From the NCBI GenBank assembly GCA_028281495.1, contig JANQJU010000089.1, positions 124,001-188,000 of the forward strand: a stretch of DNA of 64,000 nt, in the 5' to 3' direction. Shown here in pieces: positions 46,839 through 55,677 of the stretch (the first letter of the stretch is position 1; every line of letters starts with the position of its first letter). Source of the stretch: SAR324 cluster bacterium (GTDB lineage Bacteria; SAR324; NAC60-12). A program made the position numbers and the translations under genes. The notes under the pieces were generated by a model. The model was not told the origin of the DNA and made no database searches. It worked only from the letters and a program-made list of their open reading frames with translations.

Positions 46839-47447
46839 ATGATTCACACGATTTTGCTTGCAGCTGGAGGTTCCCACAGGATGGGGAGTCCCAAGCAACT
46901 CCTTGATTATCAAGGAAAACCTTTAATTGTCCATGCGATGGAGCAAGCTATCGCTTTGGGAAATCCAGTCACTGTTGTGTTAGGAGCACATGCGGAAACG
47001 ATCCGCTCTCATTTGTCAGAACGTCAGGTAACAATTGTAAAAAATCTGAATTGGCAAGAGGGATTAAGTAGTTCACTTCGTCTTGGAATTCAAAGTGTTT
47101 CCTCTGGAAATAACGTCACAAATCGCAGTTTTTCAACCTTGGGTTCAGAAACAGAAGCCGCCCTCGTGATGCTTGCCGACCAACCTTGGATTCCAACCTC
47201 TCATTTACTAAAATTGTTAGTGAAATGGCATCCTAAAAAACATCCAATTGTAGCAACTGAATACCACGCACAAATTGGCGTGCCCGCCATCTTTGGAAAA
47301 CAATTTTTCGAGGAGTTGCTCCTTTTGACTGGTGATCGGGGAGCAAAAAAAATTCTTAAAAAATTTTCCGAACACGTTAAAGCCCTCCCGTGTCCTGAGG
47401 CGGCTTTCGATTGGGATACACCGGATGATCTGAAACGCAAACCGTGA
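46839..47447 (+). CDS. MocA/MobA-like nucleotidyltransferase
   Basis: This 202-residue protein has the NTP-transferase motif LLAAGGSHRMGSPKQLLDYQ at residues 6-25, a LADQPWIP motif in the middle and GVPAIFGKQFFEELLLL plus GDRGAKKIL in the second half. This is the pattern of MocA, which adds CMP to molybdopterin, and of related MobA-like enzymes. No molybdenum-enzyme genes are nearby, so the nucleotide and acceptor are uncertain. It is divergent from the PPC lipoprotein copy 1. Confidence 0.85.
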   Translation: MIHTILLAAGGSHRMGSPKQLLDYQGKPLIVHAMEQAIALGNPVTVVLGAHAETIRSHLSERQVTIVKNLNWQEGLSSSLRLGIQSVSSGNNVTNRSFSTLGSETEAALVMLADQPWIPTSHLLKLLVKWHPKKHPIVATEYHAQIGVPAIFGKQFFEELLLLTGDRGAKKILKKFSEHVKALPCPEAAFDWDTPDDLKRKP

Positions 47448-47577
47448 GGCAAGCCGGAAGCGAATTCAGGCAAAGAGGCCAAATCATATGAATATTTTGG
47501 CGGGATATGTTATGGGAGCGTTAACGAGTTTCTAAAACAAATCACAATAAAAACTAATCCTATAGGGGAGAACATCG

Positions 47578-48264
47578 ATGGCAAAAGAAATTATTCTCAT
47601 TGTGGAAGACGAGGAGGATATTCTGGAAGTGATTAGCTACAATTTGGTGAAGGAAGGCTATGAGGTTTATGGCGTCACCTCTGGAGAAGAGGCTTTGCGA
47701 AGCGTCAAAATGCAAGTACCGGATCTTATTTTACTCGATCTGATGCTACCGGGCATGGACGGCCTGGACATCTGCCGGAACCTGAAGCAAAATTCTTCCA
47801 CCCAAGATCTCCCTATTATGATGCTCACCGCCAAAAGCGAAGACACCGATATTGTTGCGGGTTTGGAATTAGGCGCTGATGACTATGTGGTCAAGCCATT
47901 CAGTCCCAGTGTTTTAGTCGCTCGGATACGAGCAGTGCTACGGCGACGAGCCATGGGCCCTGCGGCGGAAGGAGTGGCCATTCAAATCAAAGACCTGACT
48001 ATTGATCCAGGACGTCATGAGGTTCTATTCCGAGACCGTCCCGTAGATCTCACCTTCACCGAATTCCGGATTCTTCATTTCTTATCGCGGCATCCAGGCT
48101 GGGTCTACACTCGAGACCAAATCATTGAGGCAGTGAGGGGCGACGATTACGTCGTAACGGATCGGGCAGTCGATGTTCAAATCGCTGGACTTCGTAAAAA
48201 GTTAGGAATTGCAGGAACATACATTGAGACGGTCCGTGGTGTCGGATACCGTTTCAAAGAATAG
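47578..48264 (+). CDS. OmpR/PhoB-type response regulator, orphan
   Basis: 228 residues: receiver domain with acidic D11/E12-E13 region, phosphoacceptor D54 in LLDLMLPGMDGL and K106, followed by a winged-helix DNA-binding domain (~130-227) with DLTFTEFRILHFL and VRGVGYRF. The length and layout are those of PhoB. A GGGGAG site precedes ATG 47578. No histidine kinase gene is next to it, so its partner lies elsewhere or it is controlled by another route. It ends 3 nt from the convergent MscS-like gene. Confidence 0.92.
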   Translation: MAKEIILIVEDEEDILEVISYNLVKEGYEVYGVTSGEEALRSVKMQVPDLILLDLMLPGMDGLDICRNLKQNSSTQDLPIMMLTAKSEDTDIVAGLELGADDYVVKPFSPSVLVARIRAVLRRRAMGPAAEGVAIQIKDLTIDPGRHEVLFRDRPVDLTFTEFRILHFLSRHPGWVYTRDQIIEAVRGDDYVVTDRAVDVQIAGLRKKLGIAGTYIETVRGVGYRFKE

Positions 48265-48267
48265 ATC

Positions 48268-49338
48268 TCATTTCGGCGCGTTCTCCTCAGCCCTCCGCTT
48301 CAAAACCAGATTGCTTTTCAAAGAAAGGTATTCCACTTTTTGTTGGTTCAGTTGTGACCAAGCTGCCTTATAAATTTTGCTTTCCAATGAGCCTCTTTCG
48401 TAAAAGGAATTACTCCAAAATCGCAACTGATAATGCACACCAAACTCCATAAAAGCTTTGATGATCACCTGAGGAGGCTTGGGGGACTGGAGCACTAGTG
48501 GAATTCCTGAGGTCGCCTCAACCAAGGCCCTTTCTACCGTTTCGGGAGAAGTGGAAAATCCCAAAATAAAATCCAAATTATGACGACGCAATGAATCCGG
48601 CCAACTCATGTTGTGAAAGTGGGTGGTCGAGATTATTGAATTGGGGATTATATAAACGTGGCCGTTGGATGTGCGCAACCGAGTCTCCCTCCAATTGGTT
48701 GAAATCACTTCACCGGAAAGGTTTAGGGTCGGAAGATGAATCCATTCCGATGGCAATACAGATCGAGAAAGATGCAATGAAATCCCCGACAGCAGATCTC
48801 CCAACGTGTTTTTTAAAGTATACCCCATCACTGCTGCCATCACCGTTGCTGAGACAAGAACATGGGTGCTATGCCAACCCAACACATACTTGGCAATCCA
48901 TAAAGCAATGAGGAACAGAGCTACCATTCTGAGAATCGAGCTCAACAGCGAGGAAACGGAAACCGTTTGATTGCGTTTCAGATAAGATGCACGAAACCGG
49001 AAATCGACAAAATACAGTGCAGCTGCCGCACACCAAAACATGATCCAGGCATCAAAATGGGCGTCTTGTGATTGGAGAAATGTGTGAACAGTTTGTGGAA
49101 GCGGAATCTTGAAAACCGAAAGATCTAAAAACCCGTCGATCACAAAACTCAAAACAAGTATATAAATTGTAAGCATCAAATGCCGGAACAAATGCTTGAC
49201 TTCAAAACTAGCGACTTCTCCCTTTTGAGAAGCTGACGGCCTCACCCGCCCAGGAAATACATTGCTAAGCAGCCAGGCCACGATAAACAGAATTGAAAAG
49301 AAACTGATGTCAGAAAGAATGATCTTATAGTTTTGCAT
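48268..49338 (-). CDS. MscS-type mechanosensitive channel
   Basis: The start is ATG 49338 (AGGGG upstream), giving 356 residues. TM segments precede the pore helix, which runs MAAVMGYTLKNTLGDLLSG as in MscS TM3, then the beta domain with GEVISTNWRETRLRTSNGH and IPNSIIS. The C-terminal alpha/beta domain follows. It should open under membrane tension and release osmolytes. It lies 16 nt downstream of a small lipoprotein gene, so the two are co-transcribed. Confidence 0.9.
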   Translation of the reverse strand: MQNYKIILSDISFFSILFIVAWLLSNVFPGRVRPSASQKGEVASFEVKHLFRHLMLTIYILVLSFVIDGFLDLSVFKIPLPQTVHTFLQSQDAHFDAWIMFWCAAAALYFVDFRFRASYLKRNQTVSVSSLLSSILRMVALFLIALWIAKYVLGWHSTHVLVSATVMAAVMGYTLKNTLGDLLSGISLHLSRSVLPSEWIHLPTLNLSGEVISTNWRETRLRTSNGHVYIIPNSIISTTHFHNMSWPDSLRRHNLDFILGFSTSPETVERALVEATSGIPLVLQSPKPPQVIIKAFMEFGVHYQLRFWSNSFYERGSLESKIYKAAWSQLNQQKVEYLSLKSNLVLKRRAEENAPK

Positions 49339-49354
49339 AAAACCCCTACGGCTT

Positions 49355-49837
49355 TCATTCGAGTAAAATAGGCTCAAGATATGGTTTGGCATGGGGACAC
49401 ACATTCCCGACTTCACATTTTTTCCCCCACACATATTGTTCCAAGGCAACTTTCAATCGTTTGGCATTGAAGCTACCGGGTGGAACGGGTTGAAATGGAA
49501 ATTTACGTAAACGGATGTCTCCCTGTAGCCAAGGTTTATTTGAGACAGTTGTCCCAACTGAACTCGGAGAGCCATTTATTTGAGATCGGAGGGGTGGGAG
49601 AATCTCAAATGCATCAAACCCTCGTTCGAGTGTGATTTCTGCACAACGGTAAAGCCAATAAGTCTGAACCGTTTCTCTTGTCGTTACGCTATTCCCACCA
49701 AATTGAATTCGATACACATTCCCTTCAATATGCTGCTCGGAATATCCACCGGTAAATCCGCTGGAATGATACGCAGTTGCTGCAAGGCAACCTGATAAAC
49801 CAACACTAATCAATAATAAAAAGAATGCGAGTTTCAT
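49355..49837 (-). CDS. CC0125/CC1285-type lipoprotein
   Basis: 160 residues with a signal peptide and lipobox LSGC. The mature part holds SGFTGGYSEQHIEGNVYRIQ and then a GGNSVTTRETVQTY segment followed by LYRCAEITLERGFDAFEI. These resemble the CC0125/CC1285 family of small envelope lipoproteins of unknown function. It is the first gene of a pair with the MscS-like channel, which hints at an envelope-stress role. The 217-bp AT-rich gap on its upstream side is shared with the divergent YdeI-like gene and holds their promoters. Confidence 0.8.
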   Translation of the reverse strand: MKLAFFLLLISVGLSGCLAATAYHSSGFTGGYSEQHIEGNVYRIQFGGNSVTTRETVQTYWLYRCAEITLERGFDAFEILPPLRSQINGSPSSVGTTVSNKPWLQGDIRLRKFPFQPVPPGSFNAKRLKVALEQYVWGKKCEVGNVCPHAKPYLEPILLE

Positions 49838-50054
49838 GGGTTCTTACCAGGATGTGATCGAAACATTTAAAAAGAATTATTTAAGACAGCGAAGAGAAAA
49901 GAAAACAATCTCGATCTAACAAAAAACAGAGATATTAACTAGTTCACAACAACCGTGTTATACAAAAAATGTGAGGGCGTTCAAGGCAGGCAACCACCTT
50001 ACAGAACAGTTTCAGAATTTCCTCGTGTCGAACTCAAACAGAGACAACAACACA

Positions 50055-50639
50055 ATGACCCAAATTCCACCAAATTCGATTCACCCAAAAACAAGAGCCG
50101 AATGGCGAGCCTGGCTTGAACAAAATCACATACAAGCCGAAGGAATATGGTTGATCAGCTATAAGAAAGCAACGGGCAAACCCCGCATGGAATACGACGA
50201 GATCGTTGAAGAAGCCCTGTGTTTTGGATGGATCGACAGTAAGCCAAATAAGCTGGATGAGGAACGTTCTTTATTGTGGGTCGCTCCTCGAAAAGAGGGC
50301 AGCGGGTGGTCAAAACTGAACAAAGAGCGTGTGGCGAGAATGATTGCGGGAAACCAGATGTCTCCCGCAGGAATGAAAAAAATCGATGCTGCCAAACAGG
50401 ACGGGTCGTGGAATGCGCTTGATGCTATTGAAAACCTGGAAATTCCCCACGATTTGGAAACGGCTTTCGCGAACTATCAATCCGCACGAAAGAACTTTGA
50501 TGCATTTCCTCGTTCGGTGAAGCGCGGCATCTTGGAATGGATTGCCAATGCCAAACGAGCGGAAACACGATCCAAGCGGATCAATGAAACCGCCCGACTA
50601 GCTGAAGACAATATTCGGGCGAATCAATGGCGTAAATAA
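50055..50639 (+). CDS. YdeI/OmpD-associated family protein
   Basis: The start is ATG 50055, giving 194 residues. The N-terminal half holds TRAEWRAWLEQNH, GIWLISYKKATGKPRM and the CFGWIDSKP signature. The C-terminal half holds SWNALDAIENL, PHDLETAF and the YdeI tail. YdeI-like proteins are linked to peptide or antibiotic tolerance in some enterobacteria, with an unclear mechanism. An upstream GTG at 49971 gives an extra 28 residues with no family support. It ends 1 nt before the convergent GH16 gene. Confidence 0.85.
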   Translation: MTQIPPNSIHPKTRAEWRAWLEQNHIQAEGIWLISYKKATGKPRMEYDEIVEEALCFGWIDSKPNKLDEERSLLWVAPRKEGSGWSKLNKERVARMIAGNQMSPAGMKKIDAAKQDGSWNALDAIENLEIPHDLETAFANYQSARKNFDAFPRSVKRGILEWIANAKRAETRSKRINETARLAEDNIRANQWRK

Positions 50640-50640
50640 A

Positions 50641-53427
50641 CTATTCCCAACGAACATTGGCAACCACGGCCTCAAAACTCCCCGAAGACAAAAGCACTAA
50701 AGGTGTATTCACATTCGTAAACGTGAAGCCTTCGATGCCAGCTGACTCAAATTGATGCAACGGGATGCTCACCTCTTGCCATTCTCCAACAGTGGACACT
50801 TGGCTTGTGATGTCCACTTCGCTACGACACGGCCAGCCGCAATCTATTCTTGCAGTTACTGATCCCTGAGAAGCCGATACCACTTGAATATCAAACTTTA
50901 AAGAGGCTCCAGCTGTCAAATAGGCACTGAGATCCTGCCCTTCAGCCGACTGGAAGTAAATCTGAGACAATCCAGAATAACTCACTTGTAAAGCCGTTCC
51001 AGGGACACCTTCGGCATTGGCGGCATCGCTGACCGCGATGAATCCAGGTTCCAACTCCCAGGTGTAGAATGGCCACTGGGCATTAACTTGATCTACGAAA
51101 ATTGTCAGTGGCTCCACATCAACTTCCCATCGGATGTTTGCAACCACCAATTCTACTGGATGGTCGGCTGCCAACACAAAGGCTGTCATCAATTCGGTAA
51201 ACGTGAATCCTTCGATCCCTGCATCTTGGAAAGCCTGTAACGGAACACTGATTTCTTTCCATTCTCCTACTGCTGGCAGATCATTGGTGATGTCGATATC
51301 GCTGCGGCAAGGCCAGCCACAATCAATTCGAAGCGTCACAGGGCCTTGTGCAGTGGATACTGTTTTGACGTCGAACTTTAATGAGCCACCCGCGTTCAAA
51401 TAAGGACTCAAGTCTTGTGGGCTTTCTGCAAAGAAAAATAGTGCTGCCGAACCACTGTAAGAAACTTGCTTAGCCTTTGCTGTGTTTCCGGCTGAATCTT
51501 CTGCATCAGTGACTGACATATTGCCACCTACCGCTTCCCAAACACCTAAGGTCCATCCGTCGCCAACCGCGCCATCCACATACACATTCAATGGTCCGCC
51601 CGTGTTTCCAGAATTATCTGGTGAACAGCTCGTCGGATCTCCACCCGCACTGTTGTCTGCTAGATCGACGTAACCTTCGCTGCGTTGATACACGCGCACA
51701 TAGTCCACAACCATTTCCTGTGGAAAGACAGTGGTCTCATCCGGAGGACCCGGCCAAGCACCCCCTACAGCAACGTTGAGAAGGAAATGGAAATCTTGAT
51801 CAAAGGGCGCTGGGTAAAAGGCGGTGGCTTCTTCAGGCTCACAATTTCCAGAAAACCAACCACGATAAGGTCCAACGACTCCAGAGCCACTAAAAGAAGC
51901 ATAATCTTGTTCCACTTGTTCGAGTTGTTGGGTAACTGGGTTCCAAAGGTAAATCAGTTCATGGGTTTGGGTTTGGAAATGAAGTCCGTCTATATACCAG
52001 CGAATTTCTCCCGGTTCCCATTCTACGGCAAACGTGTGAAAGTCATCGTTAAATGTAGTGCCGTCAGTAAGATGGTATTCGTTGCCTCGGCTGGTATTGT
52101 TAGGCCACTCTCCACCAAAATGGAGGGTACCATGCACAATGTCCGGTTCGTGTCCCACCATTTCCATAATGTCGATCTCTCCACTGGCTGCCCAGTTGCC
52201 GTAGATGTTATCAGTCGGCAGCATCCAAATGGCAGGCCATAAGCCCTGACCGGTGGGAAGTTTGGCTCGGACTTCCATGCGCCCATATTTGAAATCGGCT
52301 TTGCCTTTGGTGCGCAATCGAGCAGAGCTATAAGGCTGGGTGACGACCGATTCGCCGGGATCGAGTTCATTAGAAATGTTCGTCGGATCAATAGGGCTAT
52401 TCAAAGGACCGCTGAAGTCTCCTTCGATTGCAACCAAGTGCAGCTTGCCTTCCTGGACAAACGAATTTTCTGAACGATCTGTGTAATATTCCAATTCAGC
52501 GTTTCCGCCACCCCAACCCGTGATTTCATGTTCCCATTTGGTAAGATCGATCGAGTTACCGGCAAACTCATCTTGCCAAATCATGTTCCAGCCTTGGCCA
52601 AGTAAAGGATCAACAACTTCAACCTGCATGACGATACTATTATTGTTTTCATCAAAATCTTCGGATCCCAAATCAGTCGCTTCCACCACCCATTGCTGAA
52701 ATCCCGCATCGTAAACGGTCGCGCTGAGAGAAACAACCGCTTCTCCATTAGGTAGCAAAGTGATTTCCTCTGAACTGTCTAATACTTGAGAACCCAGTTT
52801 TAAGACCACACTGGCTGAGGTTCCTAAATACCCCTTTGTTTCTTTCAGTCGAACGTTGAGAGTCACAGGACTTCCAAGAACTGCTTGCGTCGGGGGATTT
52901 TCTATCGACAACTCCACATCGGGACGAGGCCAAACCACGGCACCATTTTTGGCCGTTTTTACAACCGTCTTGGTTTTCACTTCACCGTTATTTTTCGTTC
53001 GAGTTTTGATACCTTCGATCTTTGCTTTGGCCTCAATCACCCCTTCGATTTCCATGTTGGTGAACTCCAGAGAGCCTGTCGCGGTTCGAGTGTTTGGAAC
53101 AGGTGTCAAAGTCACGTTTTCAAAGGTCTCTGTCCACTGCCGTTTCAGCTTTTCTTTTTTCTTTTTGGTCTCCCATTCGAAATACTTGATTTGGATTTGC
53201 GGAGCGAGCGTTGGTACAGAAAACTCATCCCGGTCTGCGTTCACAGTGAATTGGACTTCGGTAACTCCCTCCACATTTTGTAATGCTTGAACAGATAATG
53301 AATACGGCTTTGTAGATGCCTCTGTCTCGTCATCAGATGCCGTTAGAATCGCGGGCGAAAATATGACCAAACTAAAAATACTCAACACACTGAAAAAATT
53401 TCTTAGAAAACGGGGTATGTGGTTCAT
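50641..53427 (-). CDS. Secreted GH16 beta-glucanase with duplicated C-terminal binding modules
   Basis: 928 residues. Signal peptide (1-30), two N-terminal beta-rich segments (~40-270), GH16 catalytic domain (~278-605) with E417-I-D419-I-M-E422 in GEIDIMEMVG (nucleophile E417, acid/base E422), typical of laminarinase/beta-1,3(4)-glucanase. Then two tandem ~140-residue modules (~635-775 and ~780-928), each with RIDCGWPCRSDIDIT-like text; they resemble the Exop_C/galactose-binding-like modules of beta-glucan hydrolases. The enzyme should cut beta-1,3-glucan outside the cell. The GGAGG site fixes ATG 53427. Four palindromic operators precede it and a LacI gene lies just upstream on the same strand. 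Confidence 0.92.
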   Translation of the reverse strand: MNHIPRFLRNFFSVLSIFSLVIFSPAILTASDDETEASTKPYSLSVQALQNVEGVTEVQFTVNADRDEFSVPTLAPQIQIKYFEWETKKKKEKLKRQWTETFENVTLTPVPNTRTATGSLEFTNMEIEGVIEAKAKIEGIKTRTKNNGEVKTKTVVKTAKNGAVVWPRPDVELSIENPPTQAVLGSPVTLNVRLKETKGYLGTSASVVLKLGSQVLDSSEEITLLPNGEAVVSLSATVYDAGFQQWVVEATDLGSEDFDENNNSIVMQVEVVDPLLGQGWNMIWQDEFAGNSIDLTKWEHEITGWGGGNAELEYYTDRSENSFVQEGKLHLVAIEGDFSGPLNSPIDPTNISNELDPGESVVTQPYSSARLRTKGKADFKYGRMEVRAKLPTGQGLWPAIWMLPTDNIYGNWAASGEIDIMEMVGHEPDIVHGTLHFGGEWPNNTSRGNEYHLTDGTTFNDDFHTFAVEWEPGEIRWYIDGLHFQTQTHELIYLWNPVTQQLEQVEQDYASFSGSGVVGPYRGWFSGNCEPEEATAFYPAPFDQDFHFLLNVAVGGAWPGPPDETTVFPQEMVVDYVRVYQRSEGYVDLADNSAGGDPTSCSPDNSGNTGGPLNVYVDGAVGDGWTLGVWEAVGGNMSVTDAEDSAGNTAKAKQVSYSGSAALFFFAESPQDLSPYLNAGGSLKFDVKTVSTAQGPVTLRIDCGWPCRSDIDITNDLPAVGEWKEISVPLQAFQDAGIEGFTFTELMTAFVLAADHPVELVVANIRWEVDVEPLTIFVDQVNAQWPFYTWELEPGFIAVSDAANAEGVPGTALQVSYSGLSQIYFQSAEGQDLSAYLTAGASLKFDIQVVSASQGSVTARIDCGWPCRSEVDITSQVSTVGEWQEVSIPLHQFESAGIEGFTFTNVNTPLVLLSSGSFEAVVANVRWE

Positions 53428-53480
53428 AGTAGCCTCCAGGGGTGCCTCAGTTGATAGAATCGGGTTGAATTAAAATTAAG

Positions 53481-53496
53481 CTAAAACCGGTTTCAG
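53481..53496. promoter_or_regulatory. LacI-type operator 1
   Basis: CTAAAACCGGTTTCAG, a 16-bp near-palindrome around CCGG, 54 bp upstream of the GH16 start, close to the probable promoter. Confidence 0.7.
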
Positions 53497-53545
53497 TTTT
53501 AAATACAATGATCCTATGGGATTGGATCAAGCCGACCACTAAATT

Positions 53546-53561
53546 CTGAAATCGGTTTTAG
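53546..53561. promoter_or_regulatory. LacI-type operator 2
   Basis: CTGAAATCGGTTTTAG, the same motif in opposite orientation, centre 65 bp from operator 1. Confidence 0.65.
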
Positions 53562-53617
53562 TTTTAGAAAAACTTCCTTACGAACCTTAGTGTAAGGTAA
53601 ACCGTGCAGTCTAAATC

Positions 53618-53633
53618 CTAAAACCGGTTTCAT
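53618..53633. promoter_or_regulatory. LacI-type operator 3
   Basis: CTAAAACCGGTTTCAT, centre 72 bp from operator 2. All four operators sit in the 331-bp gap 53428-53758, which holds no gene. Confidence 0.65.
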
Positions 53634-53654
53634 AAAAAATCAAAATCATATCAG

Positions 53655-53670
53655 CTAAAACCGGTTTCAG
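53655..53670. promoter_or_regulatory. LacI-type operator 4
   Basis: CTAAAACCGGTTTCAG, identical to operator 1, centre 37 bp from operator 3 and 89 bp from the lacI-like stop codon. Confidence 0.65.
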
Positions 53671-53758
53671 GAGAGAAGATAGACGGACTCTCACGAGTTG
53701 TCAACAGTTTTTTATCAAACAGAGATGATGCAGCTAACGTATTCTATATCGGGCCAAC

Positions 53759-54757
53759 TTATGGAGCTGCTACGGATTTACGTTTTACGAGTTGTGGCTG
53801 AAAGTGACGTTGGATCGAATCAGAGGGCTTGTGTTGCAAAGCACGAATCGCGATTTGTGCTCCCGACCGCCCCATTTCGATGGCGGGTTGTCTTATCGTG
53901 GTTAAAGCAGGATAAAGATAGCGAGCCAATGACAGATCATCGAAGCCTACGATAGATATGTCATGGGGGACCTTCAGATCGGCTTCATAGATGGCCGCCA
54001 TTGCCCCAGCAGCCATCTGGTCATTTCCTGCAAAGATTGCTGTGAATGGAATCCCGTCTTTCAAAATTTGTTTGGTATGTTCATACCCTTTGTCTTCGGT
54101 GAAACTTCCTTCTCGAATCAATTCCTCTTGGTAAGCAATACCATTTTCCTCTAATGCTCGACGGTAACCTTCCAATCGCAAACGACCATCGGGCGCTGTA
54201 TCATATCCACCCAAATGAAGGATTTGGCGATGTCCATGTTCAATCAGATGAGAGGTCGCTAAAAACCCACCGGCTTCGTTGTTCAAATATACTGAAAGTT
54301 CAGGCAGTTCAGAAACGTAACGGTGGATTAAGATGATGCAATGTCCTTGCTCCCGCCATGTCCTCAAATCGTAATCGTCGATCTGTTCTTGACAAATGAG
54401 CAGGGCATCACAATTGCGTTCAATCAAAAATTCAGTGGCTTTTTTGCCCGGTCTGGGCTGAGCATGTCCGTCCGCGACAATAAGGTGCATCCCTTCCGCT
54501 TCGGCAGCACTTTCGATGCCTTCTAGCATGCATCCATAATAGGGACTGGAAAGCCCTCCCACCACAACCCCCAAGGCATTTGAACGGCGATGCGCAAGGT
54601 TTTTTGCCAAGCTATTGGGCTTGTAGTTCAGTTGTTCCATAGCTTTCAGGACTTTTTGCTGAGTTTCTGCTGCAACCCATATTTTGCCATTAATCACTCT
54701 GGAAACTGTTGCTTTCGATACTCCAGACAATTTGGAAACATCACTTATCGTTGCCAT
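53759..54757 (-). CDS. LacI-family transcriptional regulator of the beta-glucanase locus
   Basis: The start is ATG 54757 (AAAGG upstream), giving 332 residues. The HTH is at the very N-terminus (MATISDVSKLSGVSKATVSR), followed by the hinge helix and a periplasmic-binding-protein-like core (LGVVVGGLSSPYYGCMLEGI, IVGFDDLSLARYLYPALTTI). A longer frame to 54862 is not supported. The operators lie between its stop and the glucanase start, so it probably represses the glucanase until a glucan-derived sugar binds. The inducer is unknown. Confidence 0.93.
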   Translation of the reverse strand: MATISDVSKLSGVSKATVSRVINGKIWVAAETQQKVLKAMEQLNYKPNSLAKNLAHRRSNALGVVVGGLSSPYYGCMLEGIESAAEAEGMHLIVADGHAQPRPGKKATEFLIERNCDALLICQEQIDDYDLRTWREQGHCIILIHRYVSELPELSVYLNNEAGGFLATSHLIEHGHRQILHLGGYDTAPDGRLRLEGYRRALEENGIAYQEELIREGSFTEDKGYEHTKQILKDGIPFTAIFAGNDQMAAGAMAAIYEADLKVPHDISIVGFDDLSLARYLYPALTTIRQPAIEMGRSGAQIAIRALQHKPSDSIQRHFQPQLVKRKSVAAP

Positions 54758-54862
54758 ATAAACCTTTGTTAAATAGTGAAGCACATTGGTTGCTTGTTGA
54801 TTTTTCTTATCTTCTTTTCTGAAGCTGAGACACAAACCTTTGGGAGGAAAACTTGATACCAA

Positions 54863-55642
54863 TTAAAGAGCTAAATTCAGCCGACCCGCCAATTTCTTAC
54901 GATAATTGCGACTCATGAGAAGCTCCTTCCCGCTACGGAGCATCACGAAATAGTCACTATGAGAAGCAGGATACAATTCTTTAATTTGATTGATATTGAC
55001 CATTGTCGAGCGATGAATGCGGACAAATTGATTGGGATCGAGTTTGCTCTCCAATTTGGCCAATGAATCGCGAATCAGATGTTCTTCGGTGTTCACATGA
55101 AGACTCACATAATTTCCTTGAGCCTCAATCCAATCCACCTGCTCAACTTTGACGAAAAATGCTCGTCCTGCCGTTTTGACCACAAAGCGTTCGAGAAACC
55201 GCTGGGGTTCCTCCAAGCTTTTTAACAGTAGATCCAGTTGTTCTTGCAACTGCGGCTGTTGTTGGTGTTGGAAGTAGCTTTTGCAGTGGGAGAGTGCTTT
55301 TTCGAATCGCTCTTGATCGTAAGGTTTAAGCAAATAATCTAAAGCGTGGAATTCAAATGCTTCAATTGCATATTGGTCGTATGCTGTCACGAAGATAACC
55401 ACCGGACGTTGATCTTCAGCAAGTTGCCGAAGCATGGAGAGGCCATTCATTTCAGGCATTTGGACATCAAGAAACAACAGATCCACGGTTTCATCTTTCA
55501 AAACATGCAGAGCATCGTAGCCATTGCCACATTCTGCAACTATATGGAATTCAGCCGAACCTTGGAGCCACCTTCGAATTTTGCTCCGAGCAAGGGGTTC
55601 ATCATCGACAATCAAAACGCGGACAGGAGGGAATAACATCAA
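54863..55642 (-). CDS. LytTR-type response regulator
   Basis: 259 residues: receiver domain with D13-D14, phosphoacceptor D59 in LLFLDVQMPEMNGL and K106, then a LytTR DNA-binding domain (~150-255) with EAQGNYVSLH and FVRIHRSTMVNINQIKE. This is the LytR/AlgR class. It follows the LytS-type kinase gene by 35 nt and precedes the lacI-like gene by about 105 bp, so it is the kinase's cognate regulator. Its target sites are not visible. Confidence 0.93.
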   Translation of the reverse strand: MMLFPPVRVLIVDDEPLARSKIRRWLQGSAEFHIVAECGNGYDALHVLKDETVDLLFLDVQMPEMNGLSMLRQLAEDQRPVVIFVTAYDQYAIEAFEFHALDYLLKPYDQERFEKALSHCKSYFQHQQQPQLQEQLDLLLKSLEEPQRFLERFVVKTAGRAFFVKVEQVDWIEAQGNYVSLHVNTEEHLIRDSLAKLESKLDPNQFVRIHRSTMVNINQIKELYPASHSDYFVMLRSGKELLMSRNYRKKLAGRLNLAL

Positions 55643-55677
55643 TAACCTATTTCATATGGAACAAGAACTGTACGAAT

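Noticed and set aside
53431..53700. CCGG-centred palindromes read as restriction-modification sites
   Set aside because: The full 16-bp repeats, their spacing and the adjacent LacI gene fit operators better.
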